64,000 nucleotides of DNA from Nipponacmea schrenckii (taxonomy: Eukaryota; Mollusca; Gastropoda; Lottiidae), in the NCBI GenBank assembly GCA_030562195.1, contig CM060202.1:13330001-13394000 (forward strand), written 5' to 3'. The notes below the pieces were generated by a model that had not been told where the DNA came from, did not search any database, and saw nothing but the letters and a program-made list of their open reading frames with translations. Below are positions 1-21,143 of this stretch, piece by piece (positions within the stretch are counted from its first letter, which is position 1; the number at the start of each line of letters is the position of its first letter). Made by a program: the position numbers and the translations under genes.

Positions 1-47
1 GGTATAACAGTTTGTAACTGATCAATCCAGAAACTCTCTCTCTGCAA

Positions 48-1400
48 TCATGTGGTTTTAGGTTTAACTGTAGGTAAACAAGGAACTTGTTCGATAGGCA
101 TAACCAGAAGATCTTCAATGGAATGATTGGGTTGGTTGAAATGATTCGCAATTGGTCTATCTTTCTTATGAAGTATATCAAAACGGTGGCCGCTAAATCG
201 AGTACGCAACGCATTTTGGGTTTCACCAACATATTGAACATCGCATTTTTTGCAGGAAATTAGGTAGATTATATTTTTATCTTTACATGAAAGTATGTCA
301 TTCATCTGAAATATTTTTCCGTTTTTATTATTCTTGAAATAGTGTGAACTATGTACATATTCGCAGGTACGACACCTAGAACCTCTACACGGTATGGAGC
401 CAAAACCATTGGGCGGAGGAGGGGGGTCATTTTTCTTTTGAATCTCCAAAATAGTGTCGTTTTTAATTTTGCGCAAAAAACGTTTTGAATAACCCCTTTC
501 TCGCAATTTGCTAAAAACTAGTTCGCACGCCGAATCAAAATCTGTCTTTCTCGTGCAAATTCTGTTAAATCTCAGAATTTGCGATTTAATTACGCCAGAA
601 AACGTGTGCTTCGGATGAAACGAAGTTTTGAACAAAAGTTGGTGTGTGTCGGTTTCTTTGAAATACACTTTGATATCTATTTTTTTAGTTTGATTGAAAT
701 TAGGTCCTTTGAATACTGTCGTATCCAAAAAATTCATACTGTTTTTGGAAATGTTTGCAGTTAATTTCACAGAAGGATGGTGATTATTTAAAATTTCAAA
801 ATATTCCCAAAAGTTTGCCAAAGATTCTGTCCAAATTATGAAAATATCGTCTAAAAACCTTCCATAGAAGAAAGGTTGAAACGGGGATATTAATGATATT
901 TCGCGTTCCCATTGGGCCATAAAAATGTTCGCATAACTCGGCGCGAAGCTTTTCCCCATTGCAGTGCCAGAAGTTTGAAGATATATTTTTCCATTAAAAG
1001 TAAAGTCATTGCGCGTAAGACATAATTCTAGGAGATCTAATATTTCTTTGTCTGGACGGTCAGAACATGGATTTCTAAGAAAGGCTTTTTGTACAGCGTC
1101 TAATCCCGATTTGTTGTCAATATTCGTATACATACTTGTTACATCTAACGAGATAAATAGCGCATTGTCTGGAATATCTAATTTTCGAATTTTTTCTATA
1201 AAATCGGTGGTATCTTTAAGATAAGAAGGATGTTTACAAGCCAATGGCAGTAAGAAATGATCAATATATTCGGAAACTTGGTATGATTCGCTTGCACAGT
1301 CAGAAATGATATATTTGTTTCTTCAATCAAAAAAGAAATGGCTTTTGGTTTATCAAGTCTTAAATAGGATCTATTTTTAACTGTATCTAAAAGATAGTTA
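48..1400 (-). mobile_element. Penelope-like retroelement, 5'-truncated, with reverse transcriptase and GIY-YIG nuclease
   Basis: The minus-strand frame gives a Penelope-like polyprotein from its reverse transcriptase core to its C terminus. Upstream of the long frame the same reading continues as a conserved stretch containing YIDHFLLPL and then PSYLKDTTDF, typical of this family. Palm motif A is LDVTSMYTNI, motif B is TSGTAMGKSFAPSYAN, and motif C is RFLDDIF with the two catalytic aspartates. A Cys-rich linker (CRGSRCRTCEYV) precedes a GIY-YIG-type segment (IIYLISCKKCDVQYVGET, then an arginine and HF/H residues), ending at the stop at 48. A frameshift near 1300-1325 separates a short upstream piece (RLDKPKAISFLIEETN), and the N-terminal third is missing, so this copy is dead. 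The 3' end runs towards the left window edge. The 5' end lies within about 40 bp of a PRPF6 splice acceptor. Family assignment is firm; the Neptune/Poseidon-like subgroup is a guess. Confidence 0.88.
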
Positions 1401-1433
1401 AAGAATAGACAGATGTATGATGTATATTTATAG

Positions 1434-12556
<11,123 letters not shown>

Positions 12557-13283
12557 ACTGACACACTCATTCTGGGATAAACATTAAACTAGTCCTTATA
12601 TCAGGACTTTTTAACAAGTGCCCATCATTACTTGTGTTGCTGGATTCTTTATGATTCCATTCCATTTTGGAATCCATTTCAAAGGGATTTTGAGAACTGG
12701 TATCAAAGGTATAAAAATCCAGCAGACTAAAAGGATTACAACAAAAAAGAGGTTTTAATGACATAAAATGTTATTTGTTGTTTGTAAATAATACATAATG
12801 ATAATAAATAGAAACTTTTTTTAGCACATGATATTATAGATGAATATTTATCTTGGGATAAAACATAAACACAAGCATTGTCCTAATGTCTTAGCTGAAT
12901 AGTAATTGAAATTACACATGTACCTTGTAATTTATTACTATGAAAACTACCTGAAATGTTGTTAACAATTTCTGGATATACACAATCATCTTGGCTAAGT
13001 TCAAGGAATACAGGAAAACATTTGACATTGTTGACATTTGTGCTTGTGAGAAAAATATTACAATCACAATGATACACAGTTAGGCCTATTGGTGCATCTT
13101 CTGGATGTCAACAATTCCTATCCTAACCAGCGGTGTATCTTCCTCCTAGATCTCCTTCCTTATCAGCATAATTTTAATAAACACCTTCATGACCCCATCT
13201 GAGTTTTGAGATGTAAATACTGAAATAATAAAACAAACCTGTGTTGAGTGAAGATATCAAAGAAATCAATTTTTACTCTAATC
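12557..13283. other. Convergent intergenic stretch between PRPF6 and IQCC
   Basis: This stretch holds the 3' ends of two converging genes. Apart from the PRPF6 polyadenylation signal I see no convincing coding region. If IQCC splices past the internal GTAAGT in its last exon (see that gene), a further short IQCC exon could lie here. Confidence 0.5.
12803..12808 (+). terminator. Likely PRPF6 polyadenylation signal (AATAAA)
   Basis: A canonical AATAAA lies about 250 bp downstream of the PRPF6 stop codon, in AT-rich sequence. No transcript evidence is available, so its use is inferred from position. Confidence 0.5.
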
Positions 13284-14985
13284 TTAATACTCATGATTTG
13301 AAAATCTTTGAACTCTGAATTTCAGATATTCATCTGATTTGTCCGGAATAAGCTTATAACAAAAACAACTCATTTGAATAAAATCGCTTGTGATATGAGC
13401 CAGACATGAATTAATAAATTTGTCATAGACATCAATATTTATACAAAGACTGGTATTTGCTCTTGGTAACATACTTACATTCTTTCTGCTTTGAATGGCT
13501 TGTTGTATCCATAATAATTCCATAGCTAAATTCTTTCTCAATTCTTTTAGTTCATTCTTTTCTGTTGGCAATCTGATCTCTTCTGAAACAAAATAATACC
13601 AAATTTATAAGAATAAACTGTATTCATTAACAATACAGGTAGACTATATATGAGCAAAAATTTTAGTGCACATCAATTGATGACTTGTAACATAAGACTG
13701 CTTTGATATGAATCATATCAGAGTGTTCATATGTATTTTTACCTTCAATTCAATACTAAGTCATGACAATCTTCTGTATATGCTGGTTTACAATGAAAGT
13801 TTATTTGGAAAGGTAGACCTAATGGCAAGATGGTTTGATTTGTAAATCAATCAGAAGCATAAGCTTACCTGTAGCAAATGATGATAATTCTGCATCCCAC
13901 ACAGAAGTGACATCACACATTACTGAGGTTTCTATTCTTGTCATCTCTTTCACAGTTGTTCCTTCATGGTTTGGCACTGACGAATTCTGTTGATCTAAAT
14001 TTATATCAGAAGTGACTTCTTTATTTAATTGTTCATTTGGTATTACTGGACTGTGGGAGGAATCAGAATCTCTAACTGGAATACTGTCTAAAGAGTCCAG
14101 CCTGTTTTGTTTTGGATCTGAGACATTAGAGACGTCTAAAACTGAATCATTTATAACCACAGGATCAGATTCAGTTCCTAATGCACAGAGTGAATTTAAT
14201 TGATTGTCTTTCACTTCAGGGAAAGTTTCAAAATCTGTCTGAATTTCAACAGAAAATTTTATGTCTCTGGATTTTTTTTCATTTTTGGGTAGTTTTCGTT
14301 TGTTTGATAACTTTGGCAAACAAGGATGTTTTGATGACCATTCTATATTGAGATCTTTTCTTTCAATTTCTTGACCAATTTGTTGGTATTCAAGTCTGAG
14401 GACTTTCAACCACTTTCTTGTTAGCGTTCCTCTAATGTAAGCCTAAAAATATGTTGACAAATTAAATTCATATAATGAATAATATATTTATAGGTATAGG
14501 CCTAGATTTAATTGATTTGATATAAATTGCAATGGTTTTGATTTCTTCAGCTTGGGCTGGGGAAGTTGGTAATGCTATGCAGCTGCTTTTTTTTTTTTTT
14601 TTTTTTTTTTCGATTTCCAACAGCAAAATTTAATCAACGTGTAGAACCTGTTGGACTGCGCTTCAGGGCTTTGTCCCATCTCAACAACTAGAAACTCTTC
14701 CATGTCAGCTCCACCGACTTACATCACTGCAGTAACAAGAGAGGAAACCTGGTTTCAAAACTCGAAACCAGCCAACATTAGCAACAAGCTGCAACAAGCA
14801 ATCTAATATGTCAAAAAAGGTAAATGTATACACCAGAACAATTATTCTTAACTTCAAACTCGAAAACTTTTGAAATAGCGATTTTGAATACAATGACACT
14901 AATTCATCAGTACCTGCAAAACCATCAACAGGTTAACATTGATTTCTTCCAAGAGTTGATCATATTCTTCATTTTCTTCCGCCAT
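13284..14985 (-). CDS. IQCC: IQCC homologue, IQ motif-containing protein C, 3 exons
   Basis: Minus-strand exons 14914-14985, 13869-14442 and 13284-13582 join in phase and give 314 residues. The start MAEENEEYDQLLEEINVN is at 14985. The exon 1/2 junction completes an IQ calmodulin-binding motif (VLQAYIRGTLTRKW), followed by LRLEYQQIGQEIERKD, which matches the region after the IQ motif in vertebrate IQCC. The third exon has the other conserved block, ELRKNLAMELLWIQQAIQSR, very close to the human version. The middle is low-complexity, Ser/Asp-rich and poorly conserved. A perfect donor (GTAAGT, plus positions 13473-13478) lies directly after QSRKN, so the last 65 residues read here may be intronic and the true C terminus may differ. 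The start codon sits in a YY1-like CAAGATGGCGG context. The gene is head to head with the JHY homologue. Confidence 0.85.
14587..14610. repeat. Poly-T tract in IQCC intron
   Basis: An uninterrupted run of more than 20 T, in the intron between exons 1 and 2 of IQCC. It could be the A-tail of a minus-strand retroposed sequence, but no element body was recognised. Confidence 0.8.
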
Positions 14986-16040
14986 CTTGATGGAAAGAAC
15001 GGAAGTGTAATATGATTGGCTAAGAAAGAAGCCATTTCGTCAAATAATTTGATCTGCAATCAGGATATTTCACAACAACACGAGTAAAAGGTATGAAACC
15101 AAAATGAAACTTTATCAAAATACCGTATTTCATTTGAAAGACTTCACTATTCTTTCAATCAATTGTTTTATTGCTTAATTGCTAATATGAGGTATATATT
15201 AATTTCGCCAGAAAAACAATTACACGAAACGACCAGAATGTTGCCAAGACAACGTAAACAATTTGAAGGATGTATGGCGTCGTGTTATGGTAAACATATT
15301 TGATAAACTATCTAGATCTAAAATATTTTAAATCGTTATTCAACGCATTCCCTTTCATACATGATAATCACTATTTTGTGTTTATATGTTAGCCTTTGTC
15401 CCACTCTAGCTTGGCTGTTTTATGTTTTTTGGCCATTTTTATTTTCTGTCCCTCGAACTTTCTCTCCTGACTGTGTTTACTAAGTTTGAGAATGTCCTTT
15501 AAAAAATGGCCTTCTGATAGGCCCTAATTATAAATAAGTATAAACCAGAATAGATTGACGTAGCTGGAGCAAACCAGAATGGTTTTTGACTTGAAGAGAA
15601 ATTAAACTATTTACTAGGCCTACTCTACTGATATTTCCCTCTATCTATTAGACGTCTAGATGAAAAAAGGTTTTGCAGACATTGTCATAATGTGTGCTCA
15701 TATTTATATTTTTAATGTATAGCCATTCTTCTCAGGCATAACAATTCTTTTTTTTAGATCACTATACCAATTCTCATTGAAATAATGGAGAAAAGAGATT
15801 AATTTTAGTTAGATTTGGAATTTTAATTAGAATTTTAAAGAAAAAAGATTTTCCTGCCTAGTGCTTTTCCTGGCCTCTTGCTGTTCAACAAAAACTTAAC
15901 TATAATAACTGAATCTGTCATACTCATAGCTGATCTAATTCATATTAAAATTATTACTCAAATATAATATCAGTTTCTAATTTATCATTTCAGTTCAAAT
16001 TATGATGTCTTAAAATGGCCGTAACAGAGTGGTTGATGAT
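14986..16040. promoter_or_regulatory. Bidirectional promoter region between IQCC and JHY, with upstream JHY noncoding sequence
   Basis: The interval separates the divergent start codons of IQCC and JHY. It contains an RFX X-box at 15240-15253 and a possible first JHY exon around 15260-15290 with donor TTATG|GTAAAC. An acceptor (TTTATCATTTCAG) just before 15993 would begin the exon that carries the JHY start. That leader would include short out-of-frame ATGs, including one at 16015. Transcription starts cannot be placed from sequence alone. Confidence 0.55.
15240..15253 (+). promoter_or_regulatory. RFX X-box (GTTGCCAAGACAAC)
   Basis: The 14-mer fits the X-box consensus RYYRYY-N(1-3)-RRNRAC at every position, with a 2-nt spacer. 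RFX factors use this site to switch on ciliary genes. It lies about 255 bp upstream of the IQCC start and on the promoter side of JHY, a gene tied to cilia in vertebrates. The site is seen; its function is inferred. Confidence 0.7.
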
Positions 16041-19000
16041 ATGAGTGATAATAAATTTGACAAACAGGGTAGAATAGTTACGCAAAATTCAGATCTTCTG
16101 AGACTTCTCAGAGATAAAACTGAAGAATCCTTACAACAAAGTAGATTACTGTCAAAAAATGTAGGTCAAAGAAACAATAACCCAAACATATCAGAAAATG
16201 TTAAAAATATTGGAAGATTACCACAACCAGAATTAGATCAGTCTGATTTGGATCAGAAACTTGGTGTCAAAAAGAGACATCCTAGTGGCAGTAAAGTATT
16301 TTCCATAGTTAATCCAGCATTATTAAGAGCAGTAGGCATCAAGCCTACACCACAGCAGGAGGCGAATTTTGATTCTTATAGTCCTCGTAAAAATATTCCT
16401 TACTCTAAAGTTGCTCCAGTCAATGATAGAAACACTATAGAAAATTTGAGAAAAAACAAATTTGATACTAATAATAACTCTTCAGAGGCTATAACTTACA
16501 ATAATTACTTGGCAGAACCTTCTGATTATCAGCATAGGTACTCAGGGGAGGATACTTCTCCACATCTCCAATCTTCATATAATGCTCTTCAGTTTGAATC
16601 CGAGGAATCATTAAAACCAACACAAAAGACTAGTAATTATAGTGTTGACAGTTTAGATGTAAAGGATTCCTGGTCTGTTGTGACAGGAGAGAGTAGAGCA
16701 GAGCCAGTAAGTAGTTTTAGTGGTTTAGAGGCAAATAGGTCTAAAGTAGAATTAGTATCAGATATAAAGGACAAAAATCAGAAAGCAATACAAGCAACTA
16801 GTCAAGCAAGCATGACCAGTAATAAGACTTCACATCAACGTGTGTACATAGAGTCACCAACATTCACACAAGCTGAAGAAGAAGAGTATAGGTTTGTCAG
16901 CAGTCGAGTAGATGATTATGGTGATGATCAAGATACACACAGAATCTTACAAGTTCCTGCAGAACCACCTGAAAGTGTCAGTCCTATGAAAGGAAATAAG
17001 GGGAGTCGTCGAGTCCATTATGAAGATTCTCTTGAGTATGTTGACACAAACAGATATGAGGACATTGATGAATCTGAGACCAACCCAAGAATCAGCAACA
17101 GTAGACAGTATGTTCTGAAACCATCTGAATCTACAAGATCAGCAATGAGTCAACCTTCAGAACTAACTGTTGCTCCTCGTCAGTTGCCAGAGAGGGCACC
17201 AGGTTTAGGTCACAGACTGCCCACAGGACCTTCTTATGATCCTGATGATGAAGATGAATTGGAAAGGGAAACAAATTATCAGGTGAATCTTATAACAAGA
17301 ATTGGAGAAAATACCAAGAGAGTATCAGACCTGAGTGTTCCTAAATTAACATTGCCTGTAGACAGTGATGAAGAGTTTGCAAGAGATTCATTAGACTTTC
17401 AAGACACACCTCAGAACAATTTTGTCAAAGATTCTTTAGATCTTTATCATCCACACCAGCCCATAAAAGGAATGAATCCAAATCAAAGTCCATTAAAGCA
17501 TCAAAACAGGACTCAGCCACCAAATTTTTATCAACAACATCAAGAGGTTGAACCATGGCAAGAACGGTATCCGGATGATTATCAACAAGGTTATCAGCAC
17601 GATGATCAAACACCAACAAGACAGCCAAGTATTCAGCCAAGATTTCCTCAACAACAAGAAATACAGGAATCCTATTACGCTCAGGGTGATATGTACATGC
17701 AACCCATTCCTCAACAAGCCTTGTCATATCATCAGACACAAGAAGGTCCAGATCCCAGATATGGTTCTGTTAGTGAGAATCATAAGCACCCATCTCATCA
17801 ACCTGCTCACAATGTCAGGCAAGCTGGTTATCAAGAGAATGAAAATTTTTATGACCAATATAGAAGTAACCAACAGACCATACACCCACCCTCTGAACAA
17901 TCTATTCAAAATCCCAGGTCACAGTCAACAAACAACCCAGAACATAGTTCAAATCATCAGTATCCAGGACAGGGTCATCATTTTAACCAATATGATGAAT
18001 ATGAAGACCACAGATTACAGAGCATGAATCAAGATCCAAGTTCGCATCCTGTTAGGAATCAAAATCCTAGATCACAACCTGTTATGAACCAAGATCCCAG
18101 ATTACACCATGTTATGAATCAAGATCTGAGGTCACAACTTGTTGTAAACCAAGATCCAAGATCTCACCCTGTTCTGAATCAGGATCCAAGATCGCATCCA
18201 GATATGAATCAAGATCCGAGATTACATCCGGTTATGAACCAAGATCCTAGATCACGTCCCTTTATGAATCAAGATACAAGATTACATCCTGTTATGAACC
18301 AAGATCCTAGATCACAACCTGTTGTGAACCAAGATCCCAGAACACACCCTGTTGTGAACCAAGATCCCAGGACACATCCTGTTATGAATCAAAATCCAAG
18401 TTCACATCCTGTTATGAATCAAGATCCAAGATCACATCCAGCTAGAGGTGTGCCCTATGGTAGAGTTCAAGACGGCTATTCTTATGATTCATATCATCAG
18501 GGCTATGATGAAGATGATCAAAACTATAATGATGATGATACTACTCCAACAAATGAGGGTAGTTTATCTCCTCAAAAAGAATCCTCAAGAAATGAAGAGT
18601 CTAAAGTAGACTACATAGAAAATAATAGAAAGAATTATGGTCGAGTTCAAAGGAAGAGTTATAAAGAAATACAGCAGATTAAAAAGGAGGAAGAAATGAA
18701 ACTGGAGAACAGGTTCATCAAACCAAAAGTGAAGTCTAAAAAAAAGCAACCTAATTCTGCTCCAGTAAGTAACAGCAAAAAAGATGAACACTATGCTTCA
18801 TCACCACAACTCAACCAAAAACAAACTACAGCTGAAGAGCTTTGGGCAAAAAAGGCAGGCAATTTGTCAAACAAAAAAGGTCCAAAAAAACAAGGAAAGC
18901 TTACAAAATTCCCCAGTGATGGAGGATTGCCCATTTCCAACAGAAAGCCACTTGATCCAGCATTAACAAACCACAGTCTTCCACCAGCTGGGTTTGTCCA

Positions 19001-21143
19001 TTCACCACTGCGTAAACCATTGTCATTGGAACCTATTTCTCGAGAATTGGTGACTGAAGATGGTCAAAGAATCAGTGTGGATGTGAACCTAAAATTATTA
19101 TCACCACCCCAGTCAGGATCTACAAACCAGTACTCTCAACAACAAGCATTTGAAAATTATGGAAATAATTCAGTTGGAAAACCGTATGATATTACTGCAG
19201 GTTATGGAGCTCTAGGTCCAGATTACCAACAAGATTATAATGCATATGATTATGAGGTAACTTTAAATTCAAGAATAGTTCTTTGTTATTCAATAAGGCT
19301 AATCATTAAAAGTTATCTAAAGTCCCAGCAGAACCACTATATAATACATAAAAGATAAACCCGTGTAAACCGGTACCCCCTTTTTATATTGCAATCCGGC
19401 ATTGAAATCAAGTCCCAAAGTAGTTAATCATGGTTAATTGTTCTCTAAAACAGCATCTGAATTTGTTTAGGTTAAGGATTAATTGAGTAACTTACGACAT
19501 TAAAGATGAATATCACACATGCCGATTAATCATTAATCTAATTTAAATATTGACTTTCATGGTTTTACTGATTGATTATAAGTCTATTCATATTTAATCA
19601 TGCTGTCATGTATTACCACTCTGGCAGGTAAACCTGCAACCTCTCCAAACCATCCAAATGTGTCTAACAGCCCGTCGGTTTAGAGGGGTTTCACTGTATG
19701 TGTAATTTGCAAGAGCTGGGCAATAAAGTAATTTAGCTAATTGTTTTCTATATTCAGCAGTATTATCCAGATCAAGGACAAGATTATCCTTCATCAAGGG
19801 ATTATGAGTCGGCACCAGAATATTTAGATTACTCTCAACCTGCAAATTTACCAGATGGACGTCCAGTATCCAGTCCATATAAGGTCATACCACCCATACC
19901 CACTGGTAGTGGCAGTAGTCCAACCAAACCCATAAATCCAGAAGATAGTTATGTGGTACAATACAGAAGACAGAAAGAAAAGAAGAATGAAGAACCATGG
20001 TATAAGATCTATAATTTAAAGGACTATCGTAAGATGCAGAAAGAAGTTAGATTAGGTAGCCTGGGTCCTGATATAGATAGTACAACACATAAAGAAAAGG
20101 TAAGCTCACACAACTTTTTAAAGTTAAAAGTTAACAGAGAAAAAGTATGACATAAATCTTAGTACTCTTGACTATTTAATATGGGGTTTTAGTTACTTTA
20201 TGTGTATCAAATAAAAGATAAGTATAACCTTAACAACACACTACCCAGCACTAAATATGGTAACCTGGAAAGGATGAATGGCAGAAATTTTGGACTAGCT
20301 TGTAGACTTGTCTTTCTTTTCCTTTTAAAAAAAAATCATTTTTCATTTTCCCTTAAGTGTAATGATTATTCTTATTTTATTTTCTTAGATTGAAAAGTTT
20401 CAGCGTCAAGCTGATTATGCCAGAATGGTTAATGAAAGAAATAAGAGACAAACAGTACATAAACGCCCACCAAGTTATCCTAAAAAACAAGAACCTACTG
20501 AAGATATGATAAGCAAAAGAAAGTTGGTAGGTGTTAGCTAAATCCCAAATCAAATCCCAAATATTATTTTGAAGCTGTCTTGTTTAACAGCTAGTAAGAC
20601 TTCAATGAATATACTTCTCATATGGTTCTGCTGCAATTGAGTCAAGAACAGTACAGCTAGTAAAAAAAAAAATGAAATGAATGGATTTTTACGTCCTACT
20701 CTGTATTTAATGGGCTAATGAAGACAGGATGCAATGAGGAAATTTTGTTAGGACAGCAACATTAGCCTTCTGTGTTTGAGATTTCCAATTGTTGAGGGAT
20801 CACAGCCTTTAGAATATGGGGCCTCAGCTTATTACACCATCTGAAGTAAAGCTGGTAAAGCAAATATTAACATTATGTGTCATTGTCATATATATATCGT
20901 TACTTTCAGGCTGTAGAATACTCCAAGACAATTCCAAAGCCAACAGTCAAACCTAATCCCACTGGTTATAATTCCTACGAAGTGTCAGGACAGATTCCAA
21001 TGGGCAGCAACTTGCTTGAGTCGCCTAAAAGTAAATCCTCAGAAATGGATGTGATAGATCTAGAAAATTTAAGATTACGACATGAAAGAGACAAGCAAAA
21101 TGTGGCAGTGATAAAACAAAATATAGAGCTTCAGAAAGCATAA
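16041..21143 (+). CDS. JHY: JHY / C11orf63 homologue, large disordered ciliary protein, 4 coding exons
   Basis: Coding exons 16041-19256, 19758-20099, 20389-20526 and 20910-21143 join in phase and give 1309 residues. The ATG at 16041 (MSDNKFDKQG) is the first in frame; an in-frame TAA lies at 16011. The long first exon encodes a Gln/Asp/Ser/Pro-rich, apparently disordered region. The last ~120 residues carry the family signature: NLKDYRKMQKEVRLGSLGPD, then FQRQADYARMVNERN, then AVEYSKTIPKP, ending DLENLRLRHERDKQNV. These match the human JHY C terminus (KGYQKRDVKLGGLGPD, ALEYAKTIPKP, LQNRHEREKQAV) in order. Vertebrate JHY is needed for normal ependymal cilia, and a ciliary role here is inferred. 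The protein is longer than the human one (under 800 aa), partly because of a decapeptide array at 18024-18443. Confidence 0.9.
18024..18443 (+). repeat. In-frame 30-bp minisatellite encoding 14 decapeptides within JHY
   Basis: Fourteen successive 30-bp units encode variants of MNQDPRSHPV, such as VNQDPRTHPV, MNQDPRLHPV and RNQNPRSQPV. The period is exact, so the frame is kept. Substitutions cluster at positions 1, 7 and 8 of the decapeptide, while N, Q, P and the final hydrophobic are mostly kept. The array lies in the disordered part of the protein, before an acidic Tyr/Asp stretch. Confidence 0.95.
19318..19696. mobile_element. Pogo/mariner-like MITE, copy 2 (left end missing)
   Basis: The sequence begins inside the element (AAAGTCCCAGCAG, then ACTATATAATACATA) and ends with an intact right terminus GGTTTAGAGGGGTTTCACTG followed by TA. 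Internal blocks match copies 1 and 3. It lies in the first JHY intron shown here and is partly read through by the open frame beyond the donor at 19257. Confidence 0.75.
20670..20850 (-). repeat. SINE (family A), minus-strand copy lacking the tRNA head
   Basis: Reverse-strand match to the SINE at 40212-40590. AATGAAATGAATGGA corresponds to the 3' tail, ACGTCCTACTCTGTATTTAA and GGGCTAATGAAGACA to the 3' region, and GATTTCCAATTGTTGAGGGA to the CTCGACAGTTGGAAATC block. It lies in the last JHY intron. Confidence 0.7.

Noticed and set aside
17425..18027. Overlapping frames on both strands inside JHY
   Set aside because: They overlap the first JHY exon in other frames; their length reflects Gln/Asp/His-rich codon bias with few stops in alternate frames.
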